64,000 nt of DNA from Oxyruncus cristatus (lineage: Eukaryota > Chordata > Aves > Passeriformes > Cotingidae), in contig VXAY01002362.1 in the NCBI GenBank assembly GCA_013399855.1, positions 124,001 through 188,000 on the forward strand, in the 5' to 3' direction. How positions within the stretch are numbered: the first letter of the stretch is position 1; each line of letters begins with the position of its first letter. Both the position numbers and the translations under genes were made by a program. Below the pieces are notes generated by a model. The model saw only the letters and a list, made by a program, of their open reading frames with translations, did no database searches and had not been told where the DNA came from. This document shows positions 36,703 to 51,534 of the stretch, piece after piece.

Positions 36703-37723
36703 GGGGAGCTCCTAGGCAGTTAAATTCACATTTTTACCCTCCTAAGTAGTATACCTTATGATGTCATGTACCGATATGAATCTGTCTCTACAAATTGTTT
36801 GTGGCTCACAGCTGGCAGTATCTGCTTACAGAAATTCTGCACACTCAGGTACATAAGGGCATAAAGCACTTGTTCCAATGTTTTGATAGTTCAGTTTCTG
36901 CAAGGGTGACATTTCTATGCACTATGCACTATTCTTACACAAAATCAACTAGTTTACGTGGGTTATAGCACAGCTAATGGATATTCCTAACTTAAATATC
37001 ATAGAAATACATTACTAACAGCTAATTCATGTTTCTGTAAGATTACATATGCGTATTTAGGAAGCAAAATGAAGGTCTGATACCACATCACAACCTCTCA
37101 AAAGTTGTTTTTCTTGCACACAGTACAACAGCAAGTATTCCAACACCAAGGAATATGGTACTTTCATGATGAAAAAAAGCCAAAAACTTTTGTTTAATTT
37201 TTAGTCTCAGAAATACCCATAAATGTGTGAATACAGTGGACAAAAACTAAACAAGAATAAAATGAAACATTTATACTGGAAGCCCAGCTTTCTCTATCTC
37301 CCTGGCTGCAAATGAAGCCCCATGGTCTTTATGTAACTAGGCTTTCACATCCCAGCCAAGTTTCAAAAAAAACAGCTCTACTGTAAGACTTTTGTATCTA
37401 CTACTACAAAAAGATAATCCTGTTTCTGCAGAAAGAAGGAAAAGGACTCTTAATCCAAATATTAAATATGTCCATATTTATGGATGCCTTGGTTTCCATA
37501 ATAAAAAGGAACACTGACTTTGATGGGATTAGGATGTAAATGTTGACAGGTCTGATGCCTTGTATCCTTCATATATCAGAGACCCTAACAGACAAGAGAA
37601 CAGTAAATCAAGGTAGTAGGTAGAAACCTCATCACGTCACATCCATGTATGCATGGAAGGAGAAAGGATTCTGGAGACTGAACCTAATATAATGCTAGAA
37701 TAAAAAATAAAAAGCAACTTTTA

Positions 37724-37855
37724 AAAAAATCCCCAAACAAAACAAGCAAAACCAACCAAACAAAATCAAACACCTCCCAAGAACCAAAACCCACACATCC
37801 CCAATCCCCCCCAAAAAAAATACAAAAAAAACCCCACAAACAAAACACACACCTT
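37724..37855. repeat. Low-complexity A/C-only tract (U/G-only in the gene's RNA)
   Basis: About 130 bases are composed almost only of A and C, with two G and a handful of T, in irregular CAAA, CCAA and ACAC units. On the SEMA5A strand this is a T/G tract. Confidence 0.85.
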
Positions 37856-38488
37856 CAACATATCAACAGACGAACAGACACCTTAGAAAAGACATCAAAT
37901 CTTTTTCCAAGGAACTTGCAAGGGTTAGATTTCTCCCTTCTGCACATGCTTGAATAAGAACGGCTACGCAAGTTCCATCTCTGCCCATAACAACAGCTGT
38001 AAGAGTGAGCCTGAGGAGGTTGCACCTGAACTTCGTACCTAAAGAGAGTTGAAACACTGCAACAAGTTGTAAGTCCTGAGGCAGGCAAAGCAATCTTTCC
38101 TGAAATCAGCCCTTCTCCTTACTGAAAGTGCAGCTATTGTGCCAAGAAGTAATAGTTAGCCTGGAGCATAAGACGTGACAAGACAAAGCCAAGAGAATCC
38201 TAAACATGAAAAGTTTAGGCTGGGTTGCTTGATTTCTGTATAATTTCCACATGCAAATGTCTCTCTACCATGAAATGCAATGGTCAGGTCAAAACTCTTC
38301 AAGACATATCCAAATAGTGACACTGACCAACTTTTTTAACTATCATTAACCATTTGGGAAACAGCACATTGACCTGTTATTTGCATAGTTTTTCTAGCAG
38401 AGACCTTTAATCACACTTCTGACAAATCACATTTTACAAGTCTGTAAAACAATCTGAGGATGCAAAATGAAAGCAGAATAAGCAGCAT

Positions 38489-38550
38489 TATTTCAATATA
38501 TTATTTCAATATATTTCAATATATTATTTCAATTTATTTCAATATATTAT
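38489..38550. repeat. Tandem repeat of ATTTCAATAT units
   Basis: Units of TATTTCAATATAT are repeated with variation (TTATTTCAATATATTATTTC, then AATATATTTCAATATATT and ATTTCAATTTATTTCAATAT), about five imperfect copies of 10-15 bases. Confidence 0.85.
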
Positions 38551-41500
38551 TTTATTCCTGTCTATAAAGGGTCTTATGCACTTATTCTCTCCCTCATTCC
38601 ATTTGTTTTGGTCCAGTTTGCCTAGAAGAAATATAAAGATGAATGAGGCCCTTTAGTCAAAGGTATTGTATTTTACAAATGTACCATTTGGTTTCTCCAT
38701 CAACAGTATTTGAGGAGGAAAAATCCTGCAATTTTCTATTTTAGCTGAGCCAAAAAAAAAAAAAAGATACTTAAAAGAGAAAAAGTGTAAGCAGCTAAGC
38801 ATACAAGGCAGGTAACCGCTCCTTCTAAATCTAAGCAGACTCATTTTAGACTATTCCCTCCAGGCACTCAAGTCATTTATTTAAAATTAAATAATCAGGA
38901 TGTCTATATTTCTAGGTCATTTAAAATACACTGTGTTGGAAGTACAATTTACCTCTGAATTGTAATCTACATTCTCTTTTGTTCAATTAAAATAAGCTGC
39001 TGCATAAAAGAGAGAGCTCCCACACTAACTGCATCTGTCCAGCAGTAAAGTTTCTTTCAAATAACTTTGCTGATCCTGTAAGCGTCAGTTTAACTGCACT
39101 TTCCTTGAAAGATGAAGTTAGCTTATGTCAATATAAGTATACAAGAAGCAGAGTTTGGCATGGTTGAAAGATACCAGTTTCAGGACTGGTTTTGGGTACA
39201 TGCACCCAACAAGCAGGTCTGAGGTTTCTTTATATGCACACTAGTGTTTACTCTCACAGACGCTCCTCATGTAATTTGCTGTGGGGGACTCATTCCATTT
39301 CCTCCGGGCACTTTGCTCCACATCTTGGCTTGCAAAACAGTAAAAGTTTGATAAAAATTTGCTGTGCTAAGTAATTGCTCCAGATAACATTCCCCTTTGT
39401 GCACAAGCACAAACCCGAAAAAAAGTATTTGGCTAATGAAATAAGACCATACACTGCATACAGACAAACCAGGGTATCAGCATTCATGTAGTCCTAGAAC
39501 TGGAGTACATGAATACCCTGCGATGTAAGCCCAGTGCCTTTTTCTTGATTTGTTAAATTCCTTTAATTAATAAAACATATTTGAGAGGAAGATTGCCTGA
39601 GAAAGGAATATATTAAAAAAGACTGTCATCACACCTACCAAAAAATTTTAGCTAAATTCTAAGTCAATGTGTACTCTCTCAGTTCCTAGTTCTGGCAACA
39701 CCATTAGTGACAAGCCCTGGAACCCAGAAGAAAAAAGGGATGGAAGCCAGAAGGAGGCACCAAGAAAGCTGTTTACAAAAAAAAAAAAAACGAAGTTGTT
39801 TTTATTATAATGAATCCTGTTTCCTGTCAAATGCACAAAACCACCCACACCTATACCTCTTTACAGTAGAATTACTTTGAAATACATTCCTTAGTCAGTA
39901 TAGTTTTAAGAAAACAATTTGCATATCACTCAGATACACAATTAGATTAGATCAAAAGCTCAAAGATCACCTCATTAAACATCAAGATGAGTCTGGAGGC
40001 TATAGATCTTCTTCAGTGAAATAATCTAATCGTACACTATCACGTCTTATCACCAGACCCAGCAATTCAGACAGTTTACTATGCAGTTGAGTAGCATATT
40101 CTAATTTGCATTTGCATAAAGTGAGAGTCAGCTTCAATTAACAAACTGATTACTGAGTTCCTTCTTTTTTTTTTAATACTGTCATTCATTTCTTCAGTGG
40201 CATGAATTTTAAGATCTGCAAGAGGCAGAAAGCCATCAGCTGTCACTGAGTAATACAGTCAAAAATCAATCCTTGAATTCATAGTGACATTCTGCCAAAA
40301 GTCTGCTAATATCAGTAGCTGAGGGTGACAACTCATAAAAGAAGAATCTGTTATCGAAGCTAGTTCTCCAGCGCTTCTCACAGAGCTGATACTCATGATT
40401 TGCACAAAGGAAGCACTGCTTCAAGAACAGTGGCCTGAAGCAAGGAGTTTGTAATAACACCTCAAGTAATACATTGTGGGTTTGACTGTCTCATCAGTGG
40501 GGTGTAGCCCCAGTGGACCACAGCTTCCTAGAACAAGCACAGGCCAACCCAGAGATCCCCACAGAAGAGCACCACAGGCAGCTTAGGGGTACGAATAAGG
40601 GTAGTCAAATCAGTGCAGCCTAGGCCCAAGTTCCAGCAAAATCTGAGCACTTTTTTAAAATTCCTTTTTTCTTAGCTATCCATTAGCTCCTCAGTCTTTT
40701 TGGTACCTTCACAAGACCCAAATTCCTACCTGAAGTTTCCTTCTACTTATCTAGTTTCTTGGTCCAGTCATTGAGAGTACCTTTCCCCATGCACTGCTTG
40801 GGACATCCACTGAACTGTGATCCTCAGAATGGACATCAGAAGTCAGCCTGAGGCGATGGAAGGAGGGATTCTCCACCTCAGACAGACTACAAAGCCAGCA
40901 AAATTTTTCTTTTACAAAATAGCTTTAATGGAAGAACAAAATGGTAATGATTGTTTGCAAATAAAGATCTGAAAAGTAGAAGAAAAATCAGAGCAAGTTT
41001 AACAGACAAAGGAAAGGCATGAAGCAAAAGCAAATGAGCCAGGAGAGCACAGAAGTGTCAGCTAGGGCAGGAAAATGAAATGGAGAAGGAAGAACTGTAG
41101 CAATTAAGGGATCAACACCACCCCCACCCCGAATTTCATCTTCTCTTTTCTCTCTGTACAATACTTGCCTGCTCCTTTTCCAGTTGGTACTATTATTGGC
41201 AAACCAAATACATTTTCTTAGGGACCAACAAACTGTAAACACCATGAATATGACACAGAACACAAGCTGTTCTATAATAGAAATATACTTTCAGGTGCTG
41301 TGAGTAACAGTATTTCAGAACAGAGACCACACCACAGGGCCCTGTTCATTTTAAAAAATTACACAGCTTCAAAATGGGATTGGGAAGCTATGAAATACCT
41401 TGACACTCCCATTTTGCTGGGTGAAACTCACAAACTTCCTGAGTCTGATACTGCAACAATATTCAGGAAAAATCCCACTAGCTGCTCCCTGCAGTCTCAC

Positions 41501-42280
41501 CCTCTTCCCTGACCCACATGCTGTCTGCTCCTGACAAAGACCAGATGCTGGGCTGGATGCACCTCTCACCAAGAACAGCCATGTTCCCATTTGCTGCAAA
41601 GGTCTGAACCCTGTACCTGACCCACTGGTAGCTTGTATTTTTTCTCACTTGTATCACCATGCAGTACATACAAGTCTGTATTTATGAGTTATTCATAAAG
41701 CCTAGTGAAAAATGAATATAGTATCTGACTGTAAGACATACGAAATCCATTGCACACTTTCTGACAATGTGCTACAGTACATGAATTGTGACCACAAAGA
41801 GAAACAGCACCCAGAATAGCCATATCCACATTTTGTCTTTAATATTCCTTCACTCATCCAGTAGGAAGGTCTATGATTTGGAAAGACATCTTTCTTCTGG
41901 CTATAGCCCCAGTTTCAACAGAATCATGTAGCCATTAACTGGACTTCCTTACAAACTGTCACAAAACATGGGGGAAATTGCATTTTGGAAAGTTTCTTGC
42001 AGTTTATCCAGCCATTTTGTTAGCAACCTTTGCAAATATTCTTTCCAAATATCCCTGGGACACTGTTGAGAGATAAAATACGATATATTAAGCTGTGGAT
42101 AACAATTTTCCAAGCAACTTGTATTTTCAGAGACCTAATAACATTGCCTCTGACTGAAGTTGCTATACTATATATTTCTACACCTCAGTAAATGAAAAGT
42201 ATTGATGAAAATTCTTATTTACCCATTAAAAAGGAATATAATGATAGTATGCTAGTCCACCTTATTGAAGAAGAGTTAGT

Positions 42281-42361
42281 AAAAAAAAAAAAAAAAAAAA
42301 AAAACCAAAAAATAAAAAATTTTTTCTTTCTTTCAAAGAGAAAACACAGATTTCCAAATGN
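42281..42361. repeat. A24 homopolymer followed by A/T-rich tract and an ambiguous base
   Basis: A24 (42281-42304), then CCAAAAAATAAAAAATTTTTT and a CTTTCTTTC run. Base 42361 is N, suggesting local read disagreement near the homopolymer. Confidence 0.85.
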
Positions 42362-44125
42362 GTTAAAGTATTTTTAACACTTATTTTCATCATTATGGCA
42401 CAGTGTTTTCCTTTGTTCAAAGTTACATAATTATGTTGATTTCACATAAGTAGCTACATTTTTTTAGAAGGGAAATATGTTTCAGTCTAGAGGGGAACCA
42501 CTGCAATGAAGACATTTCTTGAACAACCTTCAAACTCTGTTCTTCCCTAGCTTCACTGTTAACCTACTTCTTGTAGTCTCCTGCTAAAACCACTTCTCTA
42601 CTCCCTGTATAGTGAGGGGGTCACAGAAGAAGTGAATTTTGAAATTTCACCAGCAAGAATTAGGAATTTATGTGGGACCAGAGTGACAATGAAAAGTAAA
42701 GCTGTGACATCATTTGCATTAACAATGTGCCGAAACTATTCTATATTAAAAAAAAAAAAGTTTAAAAACATGCCTTGATTGAACAAAATGCAGAAGTTCA
42801 GGACTGGGAGGAGATCCATGCAACAGAGCAGCAGACAACAGTGCATCGAGATAACCAGGAAAAAAATTAGCTGAGAAAAGAGAAGTATTATCACCTGAGA
42901 GAAGAATGAAGAAGATTAAAGTCAGAGTTGGATGAAAATTTGTGTCAAATCTTGAAGATGTATTAGAAGTAGTTTTGAGTGAAGGCAAGGTTAATAGAAG
43001 CAGGTAAAAAAGAGGCAAGATGAAAGTAATGCAAGCTTAGCTGTTGCATTCTATATAATCGGGAATAAGCAACACAGAAATTGGAGTCATATGTGTTGAA
43101 TAATTAAGAAAGAAGATCATCACATCACAGATTATTGCTGCAGCCATCTGGACATACTTTTTTATTTGTAAACTGTACTGAAAAACGTGCCAAAATTTGT
43201 ACATGGATGTAAAGAGAAAGCAGAAGGAAGACAGTATTACAGAAACTTCAAATAGCTGGGTTTAAAAAAATATATGCATATATATTAAAGCAGTTCCCTA
43301 TCATTTTGTACGTCACTGTATAAAAGTACTGGATAGCAACCAATATATTTAGCTTTCACAGAAACTTAATAGAATACATTTTAAATGTGAATCACCAATT
43401 TAAAGAAAAAAATTGTACTGCTAAAACAAAACTATTAGCGGTTATTCTGCACATTAATACTAGGCAAACTTCCAAAATAAAGATTATATTAGGTAGTTGC
43501 TACTTTTAAAAACTGTTGGATGAGTTTCAAACTGTTGTGAAATTACTAGTGTGACAGTCTGCTTCCATTAGATAATAAAAGTAAATTTATCCTTCTCACG
43601 GTAGCTTCAGCCCTGCAGTTCTTTCATATCATTTTAAAGGGCAGTAGGTATTAAACACATTTCAGTAAATGCATGGTGGTCACAGCTTAGACAATGGAAA
43701 CACAGTGGAGGAAAAGACACTTTTTTATGGCTCCATGGCCCCATTCGCAAATGCATTTCAGACTCCCAGCTCCCATCTCATTACCAGCTTTTGATTTGTT
43801 TCTTCCCATCAATAATCAAAAGTCTCTCTTTACAGCAACAACTTAAGTGACAGTAAGGTTTAGCAGACTGATATGAAGGAAAGGGAGAGGTGAGGCAGCT
43901 CAGAGCTCCCATCCCACATCGCTGCTACAGAACACTTCTGTTCTCCCCCTATTTATTTGTATGTACCTTTTCTATCAAGATAAGTATTCAAAACACCCGC
44001 TCATCTCACCAAGCTTCTGGATTCCTCCATTAGTTCTTGGATAGGCAATAGAGTATCCAAAGAGGAAAGCTTAGGTAGACTGAACCATCCAATGTCTCTG
44101 CACAGATTATACAAGATGCTAGAGT

Positions 44126-44240
44126 ATCACAGAATCACAGAATGGTTTAGGTTGGAAGAGGTCTTAAAGATCATCTAGCTCCAACCCTGGTCATGGTGTC
44201 TATGGGCAGAAATACCTCCCACTAGGGCAGGTTGCTCAAG
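44126..44240 (-). mobile_element. Short CR1 LINE 3' end
   Basis: The plus strand reads ATCACAGAATCACAGAATGG, then TTTAGGTTGGAAGAGGTCTT, CCAACCCTGGTCATGG and CTAGGGCAGGTTGCTCAAGG, the usual CR1 3' UTR in reverse orientation. It is truncated after about 115 bases. Confidence 0.85.
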
Positions 44241-46179
44241 GAGTAAGTAGGCTACTACCCACTTCGTACTCTTTATCTCTGCAAAGATTTAGATCTTTTT
44301 ATACATTAACAAAATTTTCTCCACACGCTTACAAAGATTCAACACAAAAGTGAAAGCACTGTTCAATGTTTCCTCTCATCCCATAATGAATCCCCCACGA
44401 TTATAGGCAACAGTGCTCAAAGGGGACTCCACCAATCCACATGACACTCTTCCACATTAGATTTTGCATTTAGATCTCTGATTCAATTCAGAACTGCAAC
44501 AGAAAAATCATACAACTCTCCCATCTGAAGATGTCCATCAGAAATACAGGAAACCCTGATAAAGCTATCAGAATCCTGGAATAAGAAGTCTGAAGGCAAA
44601 ATTATTATTTCTGTTAGATCTTTATGAACATTCGTCCACCCTTTGTTAGTTATTCTCTAATTCTGAAGCCAGATACAGATATTTTAAAATTTCTGTGAAA
44701 TATCAAATTAATAAATCCTTTCCTGAAATAAACTAGGTAAAATTAAAAATAATGGAAGGTACAAAGATTTTCAAAGAGCATTTTAGAGCTAAAATATCCA
44801 ATCCATCAGATTTCGCAAAAACAAAAGCCCAAGTTCAAAACTACTACAATGCCTATACTGAATATCCTGTATATTCACAAAGGGTTCACACATATGAGGA
44901 ACATCCCTGCACGTGCCTGAACTTTCTGTCAATACAAAGTTGCTTATTTTTTTTCTAGATCCTAAACTACAGCATGACCAGAAAAAAAAATTTTTTAACA
45001 GTGATGTTGGAGGAAGAAAGTGCAATTATGTTTTATTGTCTTTAGAAGAATTTAAGTTCTATTTTTACATCTGTTTAAAAGTAGTATAACTCGACACAAC
45101 AGAAATCATATACTATCTGGTGGAATGCATCCAATGAAGCTGTCAAACAACAAATAAGATGTCAAATAACCTAACGTTAAATGAGGAATGAATGACTCTT
45201 TACATATTTGTTTCAATACACAGAAGCCTCTTGTGGGTTTTCTTCAGAGCATACACTGTGCTGCTCTGTGTATTTGTGTATTATAAATAATAAAATAAAT
45301 ATACTCTATTTTTTCCAAGCCTGAAATATCCTCCTATGTTCTTTTACTTACTTAGAATTTCATGTTTTATCTAATTCTTAATGATGATGCTCTTTGTAAT
45401 GATTTCCATTTTTAAGAGCTTTCAGGGGAAAGAAAATCTATTCCTAAAGTTATTTCACAAACTAACAATGTTGTGAAAATCCAATTTGCTTGGTGACATC
45501 TTTCCCAATGGTTTCTCAGTGGCTGACAGCTTTCATCAGTCAAAGACTAAATTACATGAAGTGTCACTGATGTCTCCATCATATCCAAAATCACTTTAGA
45601 CTTCTGTAGCTTTGCAGCCGTCATTTTTCATTTATCACTTTGGAAACTTATAAGCATATAGTATGTATGCACAGATTGCATACACTGAAACATATCTCAG
45701 ACTGCTCCTTTTGAGGAATCTAAGCTCAGAGACCAAATGTGTCAAAGTCACCTTGAGTTCATAAATAGAAACACATATGATGATGACATCTTCCCTCAGA
45801 TTTTTCTAACAATAAAGACACTGATTCAGCTTTCTTGGGCTGTTTAGCTTGTATCGAAATTTTCTAGTAACCCCACAGGTGCTCAAAAGGAAGCTTCCTG
45901 ACCATCCCTACATTTTATGCCACACAATACATTTGGTGGTGTCACAGCAATAACCTGTGGAAAGCCTCTTCCCATCCCACTGCACTAGCTCTCCAGCACA
46001 CCATTAGTTGAGGATGGCCTGCAGTCTATAAAGTCCTTTTAGCTATATAGCTCGTCCTTAGTGAGTGCTGCCTGAGACCACCAAAGTGTATCCCCAAAAG
46101 CCATATTGTGCTCCTTTCTGTACATCTTCACACCCTCATATATTGAGTTCCTCAAAAAAACCTAAATGCACACATGGCA

Positions 46180-46900
46180 CAGGTGGGGCATCATCTCCTG
46201 GTTGGTTCTACTGAAGCATAGTCCAATATCAGACAACATGCCTCAACACCCAGATCCATATGCTGACTCATGATTGGCACGATCTTCTCCTTCAAATCAT
46301 CCCCTGCCCCAATGAGAAACCAGACACCAGACGCATTTTTAAGACCACCCTAAGACCACCAAGGCTGCTGTATATAAGAAGGGTAAAGCTTGAGAGAAGC
46401 TGTGCTCATCAGATCACACTGCATCTCCTGACACACAGAGATCTTGCCCTTTCCACTCTCCCTCCACTGGAGCCCAGCTTCCTTCTCCCTTTCCCTCAAT
46501 ACCTGTTAAGCTGACAGACAGAGGCATCTCAGTCCTGAGCTGAGTGCTGGCTAAGCCAGGGTATGAAAATTTCGTATAAGGTATCCAAAGATCCTGCTCA
46601 CTCCTCAGCAGCATGAAGGATGGTGCACTTATGAGTCCATCCATGCCTTTAGCTCGCCCTGAACTGCATACCTGACAACCAATCCACTCAAGACAAGCTA
46701 GACCAACCCCTTTGCCCATTTGCTTAGGATACAAAAATTTGGCATACTATGCTGAATGTACTGATGTCTGAGGAGATTGGGTTAAAAGACAAGGTCTCTG
46801 CTTGACTGTGAGTTCCCCTGCCCTCTGAAACCTGTCCCTTGAGAAACAAAGTGACCAGTTCAATTTTAAAAGTCAACAGATCCTGAGGTGCTCCTTTACA
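46180..46900 (+). mobile_element. Possible solitary LTR of an endogenous retrovirus (ERVL-like)
   Basis: This GC-richer island differs from its AT-rich surroundings. It contains a TATA box (TATATAAG at 46371) about 30-100 bases upstream of GAGAAGCTGTGCTCATCAGA and the pyrimidine-rich CTTGCCCTTTCCACTCTCCC, an arrangement like the U3/R/U5 of avian ERV LTRs as I remember them. I found no gag, pol or env reading frames, no clear primer-binding site and no confident TG...CA ends, so the limits and family are guesses. It lies antisense to SEMA5A. Confidence 0.35.
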
Positions 46901-49900
46901 GGATCCTTTAAAACCATCTTCACACTGGCAGCTGAGGCTTGAACTTGGCAGCCCACTCAGTGCCCATCATCAAGTAGGTTATGTGGTGGAGTCATGGCAT
47001 GCATGACACGAGATTAAATAAGAAAGCTAGGAAAGCTGTATCCAAGATGTTGCGAGTGGTTGTGGAATAGTCCTTTCATTCTTGATGTGTTCCAAGACAG
47101 GTGACTAGCAATCCCACTGCATGAACACTGACTTCCACTATGCCCTAAGAAAGGATGGATCTCAGAGTACAGGAATGTATTAACTCCCTACAAATCAAGG
47201 TATATTGATACACCCACCTTCCAGTCTCTGTAGACCTGTTCCTCTACTTTTTGAGAACCAAAACCTTCTCTCATCAGCAGGAGAGGGTATTCATTTAAAC
47301 ACAAAGGAAATGCTAAAACACTACCTTTCCTTTCCTGTATTTGTTTTTATTTCTTTGTACCACTGCCTGACAGTGGTACTAAAAATGCTCTTGCAACATT
47401 AGAATCTCCATCCCTTCCCCTTTTTTGTAATCCTTTTGCAGTTATATTTTTTTCTTCTTTATTTACCAAGTCTCTGTTTTGATGTCATTTGCATATTACT
47501 ACAGAATGGTATGCTGTTAAATCTACTTCAAGAACAACAGTCCAAGTACAAAGCTGTAGAATGAATATTAAGGAAAATGGTAATTTAAAAAAAAACTAAA
47601 AAAAAAAAACAACCAAAGAAACAAAGAACTCCTGTAAATGGCCTCTGTTAATGACACAAAGAAAAACACAAGTACAACAAAATGTCTTACAAATAAAACC
47701 TTTGCTTTAGCTGCAGGTGTGGTGTTGAAAAATTATTAAATCAAAGCAGAAAAGTATATGTGGCCGTGGTGCAACTAGATACAAGTATCATGCACATGAG
47801 AAGGGTCTACGGAATTGACTGTTGGAATTCGAAATAAAGAACCCAGAAGGAAAATGCTGAGGATGCAAGGCCTTTCCAATAGGTAGTCTGTGTAATAACA
47901 AAATGCAAAATTTGATCTAGAGAGAGGCAAAAAGAAAAGAGACTGGACACAAAAACACATTAAACAAAGACACTTGCTTATGTTGCATGCATCTGGCCAA
48001 GTTAAAAATTGGGAATTTATGGCTGGGTTAGGAAACGCATAACTTGAGAAGACAGATTTAAAATGTGAATGATACTCAATTTACCAAAGACCAATAACAA
48101 ACTTTCTAGCATGATACGTGTGCTCTATCTCACCGTACTTCATCCCAGAGAGAGAATGGGACTTGCATGCCACTTAAAGGTCCCAAAAGTTCAGTTTGGA
48201 TACAAGAAGAAAATCCCCTGCATTCATACCTGGCCAAGTCTTTCCTCTGTTACAAACCACTTCACCATGACATTGATGGGACAGCTGCAGAGTGATCTAG
48301 CAGAAATTCTATATTGCTAATGTCACCATGACGCATTCTGGTTTTTTCACTACAGCTTTATCAATTTCTACAACTAATTATATAACTGTACATAAACACA
48401 TCTCTTTCACAGGAAAAATCCAGTGCAGAGTTCATAGCTCTGGGTTTTTTTAAAGACACAAACCTGTATTTATACTGTAATAAACACATCATACAGAAGG
48501 ATGTTGAAAACACAAATTGAAACATGTTGCTCTCACTGTGAAAAATCTTTGCAAACCTTCAGTGCTCTGTAAATAATAAATAACTGAAGGTCATCTCATC
48601 GGGTTAAACGTGAGTTGTACTGCCAAGATAGAGAGTCTGCTACAGCTAGGCTGTGCTAGCTAGTACATGGATAAAGAGGGATTTCAATTTCCAGGGCTGT
48701 CAATCTTGCATGCTTTCCAGCACGGGATTCCACCATATTTTATAAAGATGCAATCTGAAGCCAAGTGAAAAATAATTCAAACTGCTTCAGTGGTGGTGCA
48801 GAAAGGGTTTCTAGAGCACACAGATTATATATACATTAGTGCGCACACTGCAAGTACGAAAATCTGTGTCACATGGAAAAAAAATATATTTATTAATGCA
48901 CCAAACCTAGATCAACAGAGTCAACTCAATGGATCTCAAAACAGTGCCCTTTTCTATAAATTCTTTAGGTATTTTCAATCAATATGAGAGAAAGGAACCC
49001 AAGAGACTTCAGGCAAATGAGACATAGCTGGAATACTTAAAGGTAGTTTCTCTATGGCAAGGAGTGTGACCTGGAGGAGGCAGTTGAGCCAGTGGGGGAG
49101 AAGCTGAACCTTATCCCTAACAGAATTTTAGGCATTTAAAAAAAAAAAAAAAATTATAAATCAAAGACCATTTAGTTTCACACCAGGTGTTAAAACCCTG
49201 CTTCTAGATGCCATTAATCTCAGAGATTTAACTAGCTTTAATGGGAAGAGTCTCATTTTCTGTAGCAAGAAACAAAGGGTCTTTCCATTAGACACAGTGA
49301 CCTCATCCATCCCTCTCTGATCCTTCTTCACCCTATATGCACATTAAAGCACAGTACAATTCATCACTTCAGTACAAAGCTGTTTGCAGCTCAGTGGTCT
49401 GTGGTTATGTCACATACCAGGCACAGTGTCTGAAAGAGAATGAAGCTTCTTCAACTCTGAGATTGCTATTGCTGCTTTGAAGAAATGCAGGTTCTTTTCA
49501 ACAAAGAACAACAACTACTACTACTAAGTTTTTCATCGTTATGTTTAATTTGTTAAAATTCCACAAGTCCTCAACAAAGGGAAACCTCCAATTGCTACAC
49601 ACACAGTGCCACAAGGAAGACACCAGTGGAGTTAGAAGGGCCAGGAAGAAGGACTTTTCTTCACAAATGGATGAGCTCAAAGAATTAGGTGGATAGGGAA
49701 ATGGCTGACCTAAGCAATACTTTAAATTAATAATGACCTATGTTACATACCTCTTCTCCTCTCCCTTGTAACCGCTCCTATTCCATTTATCTAAAACCAC
49801 ACCCTTGTATCCCCTCTTCCTGCTAGAAAAATACTCTTTCATCAGGACTGTACATCACTATTTGAAATATTCATACCATTTACGTCTTTGCAAGTTTTTT

Positions 49901-51534
49901 TATTTTTTTACTTTTTACTTAGAAATCCTTAGAGTTTCCATTTCAGCTTTTTAGTCTTATTTTTGCTACTATTTTAAAAAAATTCATTTTTACCAAGAGA
50001 AACTAACCTCTCTAATCTAATGCAAAAAGCATTGTTTTCCCCTCCTGTGTTTTTTGATTTCAAGTCCCCATGGAAAACTTCCCAGAGGAAGTACAGATAC
50101 TGGTATAGAAAATTTGTATATTGTTTCATACTTGCATAGATCCATCCATCTCAGGTGCATAAACCAGTGATGGAAAACCAAAGACACTGTTTCTTTCATT
50201 CCCAGTATCTGCTCCTCCCTAAGCTCCTAAAATTCTGTTAATTCTTCAGAACTTTACTCAGTAGTTTCTCAGCCTTGCTTACTTACCTCTTTTCATTCAA
50301 TTCCTTCAGATAAATTTACCCATTTTCCACTAATCTTCTCCTCTGACCCTATTTCTCCCAGCAGCCTTATCTGTTCTGGCCATTTCAATGGCTATCATTA
50401 CGAAACCCTGTCACACTTTTAGCCTTTCCCCTTTGATGTCATAATATAACTCCAACATTTTGCTTCTCAAACTAATGCACAAACACAGAGGTATCTTCAA
50501 TTTCAGAACTCTTTTCTCATTGTCTTTGTACTCTCTCTAGGCTTTACCGTTTCATCTTGCTTATCTCTCCCCTCAAAGGATATTCACTCTACAACAAAAT
50601 AGGTGTCACTAGAACTTATATATTGAAAAAAGGTGTTCTGGTAATTCCTCTCTGTGTGAAAAGCACTACAGACTGTACAGAGCACGCAGTAAGCAAAAAA
50701 ACTGAGATTTTTGCACTAAAAACTGAACTCTCAATGAAACAGCTTGAACATATTGAAATAAATTTAATTGTAATTTATCAAGTGCCAAAATAAGATTAAA
50801 AGCATTTATCTTACAATGAGGGAAAAGTCTCCAAGCACAGTGTGAGACCTCAAATTACGTAACAGTTTACCATTTTTAAAAATACTTTTAGCAACTGAGT
50901 TCTCTTTTGGGACTGCACCCTGCAACCTTACTGTTTTACCCACAGTGAGTGAGGCTGGCTGTTAAGCCCAAATGAAATAACTGGCTCAGGCAAAACATTC
51001 AGCCTGACCTACTACTCTGTCTCCAGGAGCAGCCAAGAACAGATGTCTAAAGAAAGAGTGGAAACTAGTACAGTCATATACAATATTCTCTTTGGCTCTC
51101 CCCAAAACACTGCACACTCCCCACAGTTCGCCACTCAGTAACTTTCTTACCTAGAGGTAATGCCTTTATCACTTCTTTTTTTAATACCTCTTTTTTTTTT
51201 TCCACCTTTGTTCAGCAGCTCTATACACCCATGAAGCACACATAGCATGCTGTGACAGGGAATTTCAGAATGAATTGCTCTGCAAAAAAAAAAAAACCAC
51301 TACGTTTTCTAGATTTAAAGCTGTTCCCTGCCTTTTTCACTTCATATCTCTTCTAATACAAAATTAGATGGCACTGAGTATTCATTCCCCATCCACACAC
51401 TTCACAGCTTTTATAATGTTATAGACACTTAGCTTTAGCATCTGGCCACTATCTCTTTTCCTGTATGGAGACTCTCATCTAGTTAGTTGTTCCTGTATGG
51501 ATGCTGCTCCATAGACGTCTTCTGTATCCTGCTG

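Noticed and set aside
43269..43284. ATATATGCATATAT palindrome
   Set aside because: Short self-complementary AT sequence expected by chance in AT-rich intron.
46260..46734. Open frames on both strands in the GC-richer island
   Set aside because: No protein family recognisable; better explained by the possible LTR.
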